Source: Tolypothrix campylonemoides VB511288
GTDB lineage: Bacteria; Cyanobacteriota; Cyanobacteriia; Cyanobacteriales; Nostocaceae
DNA length: 64,000 nt
Assembly: GCA_000828075.3 (NCBI GenBank)
Contig: JXCB02000053.1
Span: forward strand, 44,746 to 108,745
Direction: 5' to 3'
Shown: positions 1 to 8,444 of the stretch, one piece after another
Position numbering within the stretch: the first letter of the stretch is position 1
Layout of the letters: each line of letters begins with the position of its first letter
The notes under the pieces: generated by a model
Told to the model about the DNA's origin: nothing
Database searches by the model: none
The model's input: the letters and a program-made list of their open reading frames with translations, nothing else
Position numbers and translations under genes: made by a program

Positions 1-597
1 CATAGTGCCTAAATCTTCAGCATTATTCAAAGCAGTAAAAGCAACTCGACAATTGGTAATTGGTTTCTTGAGGCACTCTGCTGCTCTTTGTATATGCTGA
101 TTAAGTGTTAAAATTAAGATAGTTTGAGCGTTAAAATCTGGTTGTTTCAAACCGAAGTGTTGAGCAACTTTGCCATTTCCTTCAGTACACTCAAACCAAA
201 AACTAGGAGTTTGTGGGTTTGTTTCTATAACCTTTTTGACTCCAGTTTCTTCGTTCCAGCACCAATCAAGACGCATACAAAATGGTGGGAGAGGGTCATG
301 CTTTACTATTTTGATAGAATCTTTAGGAAAGCCGTAATAAAGTAGTGTTTCCTCATCAAGAGTGCGGATAACTGACCAAGCTTGCATTAAGACACTACCG
401 ACTAACTCAGATGCTTGCTTGATTTGCTTTATCATCTGTGGCGAAACTTTACGGCAGTGATAAAGCGCATATGGAACTTCTTGGTCAGTCAGAGGAATGC
501 CTGTTCCTTCCTCAATGGGACAAACATTATACCACCCCATTTTCATCGACCGAAATAGGCGATCGCGTTGAGGACTATTAAAAATATCCATATTCAT
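1..597 (-). CDS. Glutathionylspermidine synthase-like ATP-grasp protein (3' end beyond window)
   Basis: The reading frame is open on the minus strand from an ATG at 597 to the window edge, giving 199 residues of an incomplete protein. The segment around residues 110-140 (RLDWCWNEETGVKKVIETN, then PQTPSFWFE) resembles the pre-ATP-grasp region of the glutathionylspermidine synthase/YgiC family, where an acidic and an asparagine residue precede the substrate-binding loop. Members without an amidase half, such as E. coli YgiC, are ATP-dependent ligases of uncertain substrate. A GGAAAG ribosome-binding site at 605-610 overlaps the stop codon of the upstream lipoprotein gene, so the two are probably co-transcribed and coupled. 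The ATP-grasp catalytic half lies outside the window, so integrity cannot be judged. Family recognition is from motif memory. Confidence 0.7.
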   Translation of the reverse strand, partial: MNMDIFNSPQRDRLFRSMKMGWYNVCPIEEGTGIPLTDQEVPYALYHCRKVSPQMIKQIKQASELVGSVLMQAWSVIRTLDEETLLYYGFPKDSIKIVKHDPLPPFCMRLDWCWNEETGVKKVIETNPQTPSFWFECTEGNGKVAQHFGLKQPDFNAQTILILTLNQHIQRAAECLKKPITNCRVAFTALNNAEDLGTM

Positions 598-609
598 TGC
601 TTGACTTTC

Positions 610-909
610 CTAACCACCCGCATGACCACCGCGACCAAAACTGCCAAAACCACCGCGACCTACCTTAGATGGGGAACGGCTTGAGCTACTATCATTGTGA
701 CTGGAACTACCGAATCTATATCCAGAACCTCCATAGTGAACTCGACTACTACCATGACTACCAGAGTTATCACAGTTATAAGGTTGTTGTGCCGTTTGTG
801 GATGATCACAATTTGACTGACTTGTTTCTGGAAATCTGGTACAAGAAGCAAGTAGGGATACCGTCATTATGATGACACTGAGTTGAAGTAAACTAGGTTT
901 TAATTTCAT
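610..909 (-). CDS. Small glycine/serine-rich lipoprotein (YgiB-like)
   Basis: This 99-residue protein begins with a hydrophobic signal peptide ending in the lipobox LLASC, so the cysteine at about residue 22 is predicted to be acylated after cleavage. The mature part is polar and low in complexity, rich in Ser, Gly, His and Asn, and ends in a Gly/Arg-rich tail (VGRGGFGSFGRGGHAGG). It lies directly upstream of the glutathionylspermidine synthase-like gene with a 12-bp gap. In enterobacteria the DUF1190 lipoprotein YgiB sits beside the ATP-grasp protein YgiC. I infer an equivalent pair here from gene order, lipobox and the glycine-rich C-terminus, not from strong sequence identity. The function is unknown. 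Confidence 0.6.
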   Translation of the reverse strand: MKLKPSLLQLSVIIMTVSLLASCTRFPETSQSNCDHPQTAQQPYNCDNSGSHGSSRVHYGGSGYRFGSSSHNDSSSSRSPSKVGRGGFGSFGRGGHAGG

Positions 910-1002
910 AAGTATTTGTACTTGTTTTGTGGGTGCTACCTCTGGAATTGATAAATAATAACTACACGAGTAAAAAAATAATTTCGAGATTTTTTGATTA
1001 AC

Positions 1003-1452
1003 GAACCACAGAGGCGCAGAGAGCGCAGAGAAAATTAAGAGGAGAGGATGATACGTTTGATACCTTCTTTAAGTACAGGAACGTTAAAGTTGATGAGGAG
1101 AGCGAGGGGGTGGTTGGTCATTTTAAGGTAGGACATGACTTGAGCCTCGTGGATAGGAGCTAACTTTTCCACAGCTTTCAATTCAACAATTAAAACATCA
1201 GCAACGAGAAAATCTAATTCGCCCTCGCCGACCTGATAACCTTTGTAAGTTACTGCTACTCGATGCTTAGACGTGTGAGGTATTCCCCGCATCTGAAATT
1301 CCAGCCTTAAAGCCTGGTGATAAACCGACTCCAAAAATCCTGGTCCCAACACCCGATGCACCTCAATCGCCGCCCCAATGACTGCTCCCGTCAACTGTCT
1401 CATCTCCTCTCCTAACTCTCTTCTCTCTGCGTTCTCTGCGCCTCTGCGGTTC
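1003..1452. repeat. Inverted repeat pair bracketing the GxxExxY gene
   Basis: GAACCACAGAGGCGCAGAG begins at 1003 and the arm runs to 1032. Its reverse complement, with two mismatches in the first 28 bases, lies at 1421-1452. The right arm is inside the coding region and encodes the start of the GxxExxY protein; the left arm ends just past its stop codon. A degenerate relative occurs near 11375. The arrangement looks like a small repeat-bounded cassette. Confidence 0.75.
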
Positions 1453-1454
1453 AT
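1035..1454 (-). CDS. GxxExxY family protein (PD-(D/E)XK-like)
   Basis: The core contains the family pattern GPGFLESVY, followed by a region with predicted nuclease-fold acidic residues (VGEGELDFLVADVLIVELKA, i.e. D...E-x-K). The family is related to PD-(D/E)XK nucleases but no activity is established to my knowledge. I chose the ATG at 1454 (MNRRGAENAERRE) because homologues commonly begin with this type of sequence. In-frame upstream starts at 1460 and 1508 would overlap the valS leader. The N-terminal 12 or so residues are encoded by one arm of an inverted repeat, so the gene start appears to be built from repeat DNA. The gene is divergent from valS. Confidence 0.75.
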   Translation of the reverse strand: MNRRGAENAERRELGEEMRQLTGAVIGAAIEVHRVLGPGFLESVYHQALRLEFQMRGIPHTSKHRVAVTYKGYQVGEGELDFLVADVLIVELKAVEKLAPIHEAQVMSYLKMTNHPLALLINFNVPVLKEGIKRIILSS

Positions 1455-1522
1455 TTCCATAAAACACTCCTCAACCCTGTGGCAAAATTTATAAAAGTCC
1501 TTCCACACTTAGTTTTCCCAGC

Positions 1523-4500
1523 ATGACCGCAATAAACACCAACCTCCCCAGTCTTTACGAACCTTTCTCCACTGAAGCCAAGTGGCAAACATTTTGGGAA
1601 GAAAACCAAATTTACAAAGCTGACGCCAACAAAGGCGGCGAATCTTACTGCATAGTTATTCCGCCGCCCAACGTTACCGGCAGCTTGCACATGGGACACG
1701 CCTTCGACAATACGCTGATTGACACTCTCGTGCGCTACCACCGGATGAAGGGATATAACGCCCTCTATCTACCCGGAACTGACCACGCTAGTATTGCCGT
1801 GCAAACAATTCTGGAAAAGCAACTCAAGGCAGAGGGCAAAACTCGCTATGATTTGGGACGCGAGAAATTCTTAGAACGCGCTTGGGAATGGAAGGCAAAA
1901 TCTAAGGGAACGATTGTTGGTCAATTGCGGCGCTTGGGTGTATCGGTAGACTGGACACGGGAACGCTTTACCTTAGATGAGGGTTTAACCAAAGCTGTTT
2001 TGGAAGCTTTCTTCCGCCTCTACGAAGAAGGGCTGATTTATCGCGGTAAGTATCTGGTGAACTGGTGTCCAGAGTCACAATCAGCGGTATCTGATTTGGA
2101 AGTGGACTCGAAAGAGGTGGATGGTAATCTCTGGCACTTCCGCTATCCTCTCACGGATGGTTCTGGTTTTGTGGAAGTGGCGACAACCCGACCGGAAACA
2201 ATGCTGGGCGATACTGCGGTGGCTGTGAATCCTAATGATGAGCGCTACAAGCATCTGATAGGAAAAACACTGACTCTGCCAATTATGAATCGGGAAATTC
2301 CCATCATTGCTGATGAGTTGGTTGACCCCAGTTTTGGAACGGGTTGCGTGAAGGTGACTCCGGCGCATGACCTGAATGATTTTGAAATGGGTCAGCGTCA
2401 CAATCTGCCGTTTATCAATATTATGAATAAGGACGGCTCTCTCAACGAAAATGCTGGTCCTTTCCAAGGACAAGACCGCTTTGTCGCCAGAAAAAATGTG
2501 GTGGCGCGGCTAGAGGCTGATGGGTTTCTGGTGAAGGTGGAGGATTATAAGCATACTGTTCCATACAGTGAACGCGGTAAAGTCCCCGTTGAACCTCTCC
2601 TCTCGACTCAGTGGTTTGTCAAAATTCGTCCGTTAGCAGATAGGGCGCTAGAGTTCCTCGACCAGAAAAATTCTCCACAGTTTGTCCCCCAACGCTGGAC
2701 AAAGGTCTATCGTGACTGGTTGGTGAAGCTGAAAGATTGGTGCATCTCTCGTCAACTCTGGTGGGGACACCAAATCCCTGCTTGGTACGCTGTGAGTGAA
2801 ACAGGGGGAGAAATCGCCGACAATACGCCGTTTGTGGTGGCGAAGTCGGAAGCAGAAGCACGGGAGAAATTAAAAGTACAATTTGGCGAGAATGTCAAGA
2901 TAGAACAAGACGCAGATGTACTAGATACTTGGTTTTCTTCCGGACTCTGGCCCTTCTCTACTTTGGGTTGGCCTGAGCAAACTCAAGATTTGACAACTTA
3001 TTATCCTACCAGCACTCTGGTAACAGGCTTTGATATCATCTTTTTCTGGGTTGCCAGAATGGCTATGATGGCGGGGCATTTTACAGGACAGATGCCTTTC
3101 AAAGATGTTTACATTCACGGCTTGGTGCTGGATGAGAATGGTAAGAAGATGTCCAAGTCTGCTGGTAATGGCGTTGACCCGTTGTTACTGATTGACAAAT
3201 ATGGTACTGATGCGCTGCGCTACACGCTGATTAAGGAAGTGGCTGGCGCGGGTCAAGACATCCGCTTGGATTACGATCGCAAGAAGGATGAATCACCATC
3301 GGTGGAAGCATCCCGCAACTTTGCTAATAAGTTGTGGAATGCGGCGCGGTTTGTGATGATGAATTTGGATGGTCAAACGCCGCAACAACTGGGAGAACCA
3401 TCCCCTACAGAATTGAGCGATCGCTGGATTCTCTCGCGTTACCACCAAGTAGTTAAACAAACCAATAATTACATCGGCAATTACGGTTTAGGAGAAGCTG
3501 CGAAGGGGCTCTACGATTTTATCTGGGGTGATTTCTGCGACTGGTATATTGAACTTGTCAAATCTCGCTTACAAAAAGATTCTAACCCCGCATCTCGTCG
3601 CACTGCACAACAAACCCTCGCTTATGTGCTGGAAGGAATTTTGAAATTACTTCATCCTTTTATGCCTCATATTACCGAGGAAATTTGGCAAACTCTCACG
3701 CAACAAGGAGAGAATTCTAAGCTAAGTTTGTCTTTACAATCTTACCCTGAAACTCAGCAAAACTTAATTGACCCTGCTTTGGAGGAACAATTTGAATTGC
3801 TGTTTGGGACAATTCGCACAATTCGCAATTTGCGAGCAGAAGCGGATGTTAAACCTGGGGTAAAAGTGACTGTGAATTTGCAAACCGCAAGCGATAAAGA
3901 ACAGCAAATTCTCACTGCTGGACAGCCTTATATTAAAGATTTGGCAAAGGTTGAGAATTTAACTATCGCTGCTGAGCAAAAGAAAGAAACTTTTGTTGGT
4001 CAAAAATCCGGATTCACTTGGACAAAGATAGTATTATTTATCGGCATCATTTATTTGTTTAAAGTGGGTCTGGCGGTAGCCGATTCTGTTGATGATATTC
4101 CCTTAATCGGGAGTTTCTTTAAAATAGTTGGTTTTGGTTATTCAAGTTGGTTCATTGCCCAAAATTTAGTGCTTGCTGGGAGGAGACAAAAGTTCTGGAA
4201 GCAGTTGTTTCCACCAACGGTTGATGAGAATCAACTCCAAGCAGAAACACAACAACCACAAGAACCAGAAAAAGCGATCGCTGACGTTGTTGGTACGGTG
4301 CAAGTGGTACTTCCCCTTGCTGGCGTGGTGGATATTGATGCATTGCGTGCCAAAATCGAAAAACGCCTGAGCAAGGTAGAAGGCGAAATCAAAGCTCTAA
4401 GCGCTAGGTTAAGTAATCCTAATTTTGTGCAGCAAGCACGACCAGATGTGGTAGAGGGAGCGCGGAATGCCTTAGCTGAGGCTGAGAAACAAGCAGAGAT

Positions 4501-4531
4501 TTTGCGCGATCGCCTGCTTAGGTTAGCATAG
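1523..4531 (+). CDS. valS: Valyl-tRNA synthetase with CAAD membrane domain
   Basis: This class I synthetase charges tRNA-Val with valine. The HIGH-type motif HMGH is at residues 56-59 after PPPNVTGSL and the KMSKS loop is at 542-546. An editing domain lies between and an anticodon-binding domain follows. At about residues 825-905 there is an extra block with two hydrophobic segments ([17 protein letters not shown] and a second around [17 protein letters not shown]). This matches the CAAD domain known only from cyanobacterial and plastid proteins, which anchors some aminoacyl-tRNA synthetases to thylakoid membranes. The usual C-terminal coiled-coil arm ([17 protein letters not shown] onward) follows, so CAAD is inserted between the anticodon domain and the arm. 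At 1002 residues it is about 100 longer than a typical bacterial ValRS. The ATG lies 15 bp from the divergent upstream ORF. Confidence 0.97.
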   Translation: MTAINTNLPSLYEPFSTEAKWQTFWEENQIYKADANKGGESYCIVIPPPNVTGSLHMGHAFDNTLIDTLVRYHRMKGYNALYLPGTDHASIAVQTILEKQLKAEGKTRYDLGREKFLERAWEWKAKSKGTIVGQLRRLGVSVDWTRERFTLDEGLTKAVLEAFFRLYEEGLIYRGKYLVNWCPESQSAVSDLEVDSKEVDGNLWHFRYPLTDGSGFVEVATTRPETMLGDTAVAVNPNDERYKHLIGKTLTLPIMNREIPIIADELVDPSFGTGCVKVTPAHDLNDFEMGQRHNLPFINIMNKDGSLNENAGPFQGQDRFVARKNVVARLEADGFLVKVEDYKHTVPYSERGKVPVEPLLSTQWFVKIRPLADRALEFLDQKNSPQFVPQRWTKVYRDWLVKLKDWCISRQLWWGHQIPAWYAVSETGGEIADNTPFVVAKSEAEAREKLKVQFGENVKIEQDADVLDTWFSSGLWPFSTLGWPEQTQDLTTYYPTSTLVTGFDIIFFWVARMAMMAGHFTGQMPFKDVYIHGLVLDENGKKMSKSAGNGVDPLLLIDKYGTDALRYTLIKEVAGAGQDIRLDYDRKKDESPSVEASRNFANKLWNAARFVMMNLDGQTPQQLGEPSPTELSDRWILSRYHQVVKQTNNYIGNYGLGEAAKGLYDFIWGDFCDWYIELVKSRLQKDSNPASRRTAQQTLAYVLEGILKLLHPFMPHITEEIWQTLTQQGENSKLSLSLQSYPETQQNLIDPALEEQFELLFGTIRTIRNLRAEADVKPGVKVTVNLQTASDKEQQILTAGQPYIKDLAKVENLTIAAEQKKETFVGQKSGFTWTKIVLFIGIIYLFKVGLAVADSVDDIPLIGSFFKIVGFGYSSWFIAQNLVLAGRRQKFWKQLFPPTVDENQLQAETQQPQEPEKAIADVVGTVQVVLPLAGVVDIDALRAKIEKRLSKVEGEIKALSARLSNPNFVQQARPDVVEGARNALAEAEKQAEILRDRLLRLA

Positions 4532-4555
4532 CTTTAAGGAATGTTCGTTGTTGAT

Positions 4556-4585
4556 TGTACAGACGCGCTATGAAGCGTCTGTACA
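4556..4585. repeat. Palindrome downstream of valS
   Basis: TGTACAGACGC at 4556-4566 pairs perfectly with 4575-4585 across an 8-nt loop. The sequence after it is not T-rich, so intrinsic termination is uncertain. A related sequence (TGTACAAACGC) occurs near 29265, so it is more likely a dispersed palindromic repeat that may also end valS transcripts. Confidence 0.6.
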
Positions 4586-4687
4586 TTTAGTTATAAAAAA
4601 GGTATCATTTAGAACTAACTACTAACTACCAACTGATTCTCACTATCTTTATAAATTTCGTGTATATTTCTTATCATTAAAATTTCC

Positions 4688-5128
4688 ATGTTATATCTAG
4701 CCCAAATCCATAAAAATGATTTTTTAGATCAGCTACAGTTGCGATTATTAGCACGTGAGGAAGCTGAAAATATGTGGGTAATAATCCCAGAAGAAGCTTT
4801 TATTCTTCTGGGAAAAAGCAACACTTTGACTGAGAAGCTCGTTTTAGTAGAACTTTCTCCAACAGGCGATATAGAAAGACTAGAAGACGCCACCAATTGG
4901 GTGCTGAATTTGGTAAAAGCTTACCTAACCACTGGTATTACTCCGGAATTCTTACAAGAAGAAGCAGATCGAGCAGAACAGTGGCGACAAAACCTAACAT
5001 TGCAAAACCAAGACTTAGCACGTCGTTCATTAGAATTGGAAGCACGTAGAGAACAAATTCAAGCCCTTGAAGAAAGTTTGAAACGAGATAAAAACGGCGT
5101 TCAAAAAGATGGAGGCGCTGGGTCTTAG
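4688..5128 (+). CDS. Conserved hypothetical protein with C-terminal coiled coil
   Basis: This 146-residue protein is not one I can assign. Residues 1-90 look globular and mix beta and helical patterns (VIIPEEAFILLGKS, KLVLVELSPTG). Residues 95-135 are strongly helical and charged with heptad spacing (EEADRAEQWRQNLTLQNQDL, then SLELEARREQ), so a coiled coil is likely. The tail is short and polar. No signal peptide or membrane segment is visible. It is monocistronic between valS and the convergent potD gene. Clean codon use and lack of repeats suggest a real gene, but a function cannot be inferred. Confidence 0.7.
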   Translation: MLYLAQIHKNDFLDQLQLRLLAREEAENMWVIIPEEAFILLGKSNTLTEKLVLVELSPTGDIERLEDATNWVLNLVKAYLTTGITPEFLQEEADRAEQWRQNLTLQNQDLARRSLELEARREQIQALEESLKRDKNGVQKDGGAGS

Positions 5129-5209
5129 ATTGTGGATTTTAGCTTTACCATTTAACTGATGGTATGTATCAAGGAAAATGGAGAATCCACTGTACAAAAA
5201 TGCAAAATC

Positions 5210-6295
5210 CTAGCCACTTGTTAATTGAGTCCAGTAACGTTCGTAAATTTCTTCAATTTGCCCTAAAGGGGCGAGACGTTCACAATTGCTGAGAATGGAT
5301 TCTGGAGGAAATAAGCTGAAATTATTTTGTACTTTCTTTGGCAATTGCTCAAACGCAGCACGGTTGGCTGTAGAAAGACTGAGGCGTTGACTTGTTTGTG
5401 CTGCTACTTCTGGTCGTAAAAGCAAGTTAATCCAAGCATAAGCTCCATCGACATTTGGGGCTGTTTTGGGAATAACTATTGTATCAGTCCATAATGAGGA
5501 ACCGCTCTTGGGAATCACATATTTTAATTTAGGGTTTTCTTTAGAGATTTTCACAGCATCTGATGAGTAGCACATTGCTAACAATAAATCTCCTGCCAAA
5601 ATTTGATTGCGCCAAGCATCTGTCGTAAAAGCTGCTAATGCAGGTTTCAAAACTTTCAATTTTTCATAAGCTTGTTTGATTTCGTTTTCGTCTTTTGAAT
5701 TGTAAGAGAAACCTAGCATCCGCAACACTGCACCCATCACCTCTCGGACATCATTCATCAACGTCATCTGTTTTGACAGCTGTTCTTGATTCTGCCAAAG
5801 ATAGTCCCAGTCTTCTGGTGGAGTTTTTAGCTTTTCGGAATTATAAATAAAACCAGTTGTTCCCCAATTAAAAGGCAAACTGTAGCTATTATTAGGGTCA
5901 TAGCTAGGATTTTGAAAACGTGGAAAGAAATTATCTAAACCGATTAAAAGCTCATGATTTAATTGAGTTAACAATCCCAAGTTCACCATCTTCCGCACGA
6001 TATAGTCGCTTGGGTAAATAACACTATAAGCGCCTCCACCCCCAGCTTGCACTTTACTTAACATGCTTTCATTAGAGTCATACACGTCTGCAAGTACTTT
6101 GATTCCTGTTTGGGCGTTATAAGTTTTGAATAATTCTTGATCTGTATATTGCTCCCAAGTATAAATATAAAGTTGGTCACGAGGACCTTTGGTAGCAGAA
6201 TAAGCTCGCACATTGCCAAGTCTCCAGCCACAACTTGCTAAAGACAAGCTAGAAAGCGCAGCTACACCTTTTAAAAATTCCCGTCTGTTAGTCAT
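5210..6295 (-). CDS. potD: Spermidine/putrescine ABC transporter substrate-binding protein
   Basis: The periplasmic binding component of a polyamine importer. The N-terminus combines a twin-arginine-like motif (NRREFLKG) with a lipobox (LASC, Cys at about residue 22), so it is probably an exported lipoprotein. The mature part has the PotD/PotF-type pattern: YIYTWEQYTD near residue 45, ADVYDSNESMLSKV near 70, and IYPSDYIVRKM near 90. Its length of 361 residues is normal. The ATPase gene potA lies upstream on the same strand, but the two are separated by a repeat-flanked four-helix-bundle gene. No permease genes (potB, potC) are present in the window, so the complete importer needs partners encoded elsewhere. 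Confidence 0.9.
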   Translation of the reverse strand: MTNRREFLKGVAALSSLSLASCGWRLGNVRAYSATKGPRDQLYIYTWEQYTDQELFKTYNAQTGIKVLADVYDSNESMLSKVQAGGGGAYSVIYPSDYIVRKMVNLGLLTQLNHELLIGLDNFFPRFQNPSYDPNNSYSLPFNWGTTGFIYNSEKLKTPPEDWDYLWQNQEQLSKQMTLMNDVREVMGAVLRMLGFSYNSKDENEIKQAYEKLKVLKPALAAFTTDAWRNQILAGDLLLAMCYSSDAVKISKENPKLKYVIPKSGSSLWTDTIVIPKTAPNVDGAYAWINLLLRPEVAAQTSQRLSLSTANRAAFEQLPKKVQNNFSLFPPESILSNCERLAPLGQIEEIYERYWTQLTSG

Positions 6296-6304
6296 TAGTT
6301 AAAA

Positions 6305-6735
6305 GTCAAGAGTCAAGAGTCAAGAGTCAAGGGTCTTCTGGGACATTACCTATTGATTTTAGATATGAATTTAATTGAGGTCTTAGGTTATTAATAATTA
6401 ACTTTAGTGTATCGACTTGTTCAGCTATCAACAGGTTACGGTTATATGCTCTTCTTAACCAGTGTTGAGTTTCGTTTAAAGAACCTCTCGCTATTCTTAC
6501 GAATCGTCGATTGTCTTGATATGTACCTCTTCCAACTCCTTCTGCTATATTTGCCCCAATGCTATCTGCTGACCTAACAATCTGTTTACCAATAGTATCC
6601 TTGGCAAACAAGTTCCATCCGTCTACAATTTTCCAGATTTCATCTGCTAATCCTTCTACCAATTTATAAACCCGTAATTCTTCAAAATACCTACTTTACA
6701 TCTACTCTTGACCCTTGACCCTTGACTATTGACCC
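6305..6735. repeat. Inverted short-repeat tracts flanking the four-helix-bundle gene
   Basis: At 6305-6335 the unit GTCAAGA is reiterated about four times; at 6704-6735 its complement (ACTCTTGACCCTTGACC and onward) appears. These tracts bracket the four-helix-bundle ORF. The left tract supplies that ORF's stop codon and the right tract contains the potA stop codon at 6726-6728. The layout suggests a cassette inserted between potA and potD. Confidence 0.65.
6327..6662 (-). CDS. Four-helix-bundle (S23/IVP-type) protein, 5' end disrupted
   Basis: The protein has the family's hallmark KQIVRSADSIGANIAEGVGR, followed by helices with ARGSLNETQHWLRRA, as in proteins encoded by intervening sequences of 23S rRNA genes; their function is poorly known. 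The only usable start in frame is TTG at 6662. Twelve further family-like codons (SRYFEELRVYK) are in frame upstream of it but are preceded by an ochre codon at 6696-6698, immediately after an in-frame ATG at 6699-6701. The likely ancestral protein therefore began at 6701 and was broken at codon 2. A slightly shortened product from TTG is possible, as is a pseudogene. It sits between potA and potD and is flanked by inverted short-repeat tracts. Confidence 0.7.
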   Translation of the reverse strand: MVEGLADEIWKIVDGWNLFAKDTIGKQIVRSADSIGANIAEGVGRGTYQDNRRFVRIARGSLNETQHWLRRAYNRNLLIAEQVDTLKLIINNLRPQLNSYLKSIGNVPEDP

Positions 6736-7859
6736 TTAACTAAAGCTAGACAATCAGTTTCCGCCCACCATGCATATATCGGCGTTTCACGGCTTGGTAA
6801 ATTACCAAAAGTATTCGGCTGTAAAACAGTGATGCGTAAGCCGTTTGTCAATTGCACAATATAATTGACGTGAGTCCCAAGATACATGATGTTGATTAGC
6901 CGTCCTTCAAAGCAGTTCGTTTGCAAACTGGGTTTATAAAGCGAAAGCTGAATTTTTTCTGGACGCACACTCACGACTACTGGTTGCGATATTTGAGTTG
7001 GTGTGTCTTGCTGGCGCGTTACAACAATTGACAGTCGTGTTTTTGTCGAAATTATGACGTTTGAACCATCGATACCTGCTATTTCACCCTCAAATAAATT
7101 GGTATCACCAATAAAATCGGCTACAAAAGGTGTCCGGGGTTGTTCGTAAATTTCGCTCGGACTGCCTATTTGCTCAATTTTGCCTTGATTCATTACAGCA
7201 ATGCGATCTGACAAGGACAATGCTTCTTCTTGGTCGTGAGTCACCATGATAAAGGTTAACCTCAATTCTTTATGTAAATTTGAGAGTTCAACCTGCATTT
7301 CTTTACGCAGTTTTAAATCTAGCGCTCCAAGCGGTTCATCAAGTAGTAAGACTGCGGGGCGGTTGACTAATGCCCGTGCCAATGCTACCCTTTGTTGTTG
7401 ACCGCCAGAAAGTTGACTAGGAACGCGCGATCGCAACCCTTCCATTTTCACAAGTTCCAAAGCTTGCTGAACTCTGCTTTGAATTTCGGCTCGACGTATT
7501 TTTTTTAGCCGCAGTCCAAATGCAACGTTATCCCAAACATTCAAGTGATTAAACAAAGCATAGCTTTGAAATACTGTATTGACAGGTCGGCGATAAGGAG
7601 GAACATTTGTCATAGACTGACCTTGAATCAACACCTTGCCAGTATCAGCTGTTTCAAACCCTGCAATTAAACGTAGCATGGTTGTCTTGCCACAGCCTGA
7701 GGGACCTAGGATACTGAAAAATTCCCCCTGTTTGACGTTTAAGTCTACTCCACGTACAGCAGGATATTGGTTAAAAAACTTGAAAACATTATGCAGTTCA
7801 ACATCCAGCGGCTCAAAAGCCATCGTCTCCCCATGATTCTGCGTCAAAATTTGAGGCAT
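6726..7859 (-). CDS. potA: Polyamine ABC transporter ATP-binding protein
   Basis: This is the cytoplasmic ATPase of a spermidine/putrescine importer. Walker A is GPSGCGKTT at residues 52-60, the ABC signature LSGGQ is at 150-154, Walker B LLLDEP is at 171-176, and the switch histidine follows in MVTHDQEEAL. Residues from about 255 form the regulatory TOBE-type domain (RPEKIQLS). Its length of 377 is normal for PotA. The downstream partner on the same strand is potD, with an unrelated small gene between. The last codons and stop lie in a GTCAA-type repeat tract, so the C-terminus may have been altered by the adjacent insertion. The upstream 220 bp are AT-rich and presumably contain the promoter. 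Confidence 0.93.
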   Translation of the reverse strand: MPQILTQNHGETMAFEPLDVELHNVFKFFNQYPAVRGVDLNVKQGEFFSILGPSGCGKTTMLRLIAGFETADTGKVLIQGQSMTNVPPYRRPVNTVFQSYALFNHLNVWDNVAFGLRLKKIRRAEIQSRVQQALELVKMEGLRSRVPSQLSGGQQQRVALARALVNRPAVLLLDEPLGALDLKLRKEMQVELSNLHKELRLTFIMVTHDQEEALSLSDRIAVMNQGKIEQIGSPSEIYEQPRTPFVADFIGDTNLFEGEIAGIDGSNVIISTKTRLSIVVTRQQDTPTQISQPVVVSVRPEKIQLSLYKPSLQTNCFEGRLINIMYLGTHVNYIVQLTNGLRITVLQPNTFGNLPSRETPIYAWWAETDCLALVKGQ

Positions 7860-8079
7860 AGTCCTTTATTAGCTCCTGTTATCTTCAGTGTTTGTGTTAT
7901 TTAATGTAGTCGATGACGCGAACGACGAGTTACACTTTGGTTTATTCTATCTAGAAAAATAATTTAACAATTTACAGCAGAAAATCTACTGCCTACATGA
8001 TCTGAACGCTCAATTTAGGCAGAAAAATAAAATTATTTTATACCAATAAACTACTATCTTGAGATTGGATATTGTTTTT

Positions 8080-8444
8080 ATGAAGCCAACCACGATTAAA
8101 GTTCTGCGTCAAGGATTGCGTCAAGTGGTCACAGATGGTACTGGTAAGCGATTGAGCGTGCCAACAATTCCCCCAGCAGCAAGTAAGAGTGGCACTGCAG
8201 AAGCTGGTAGTGGTCGTCCAAATCACACTTGGTTTGGGGCATATGCCCCGCTGATCAACCGGAAATTGTGGTTGTCGCGTTTGGTGAAAACTCTGGTGAG
8301 CATGGTGGTAGCCTTTGCGAACCGATGGTGTTACAAGTCCTAGAAGAGTATTTTCATAAACAGTATCCAGGCAAGTATAAAAAACCTGAGCGTGAGGAAT
8401 CACAAGCCAAGACAAAGAACTTAGAACCTGGGATTGGAGATTGA
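8080..8444 (+). pseudogene. Decayed duplicate of the PBP2 C-terminus
   Basis: From MKPTTIKVLRQGLRQ this stretch closely follows the last ~120 residues of the intact PBP2 gene 2.6 kb downstream, including the SGTAE motif and the tail (PGKYKKPEREESQAKTK). A one-base frameshift at about 8247-8251 (after AYAP) moves the match to another frame, where PEIVVVAFGENSG resumes. No homologous sequence is apparent before 8080. It is best read as a remnant of a tandem duplication. The KSG box is intact, but the SxxK serine and SxD regions are absent, so it cannot encode an active transpeptidase. Confidence 0.88.

Noticed and set aside
2081..2473. 130-codon ORF antisense to valS, and similar antisense ORFs in PBP2, petB and glmS
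   Set aside because: They mirror strongly coding genes and show no start signals or recognisable motifs.
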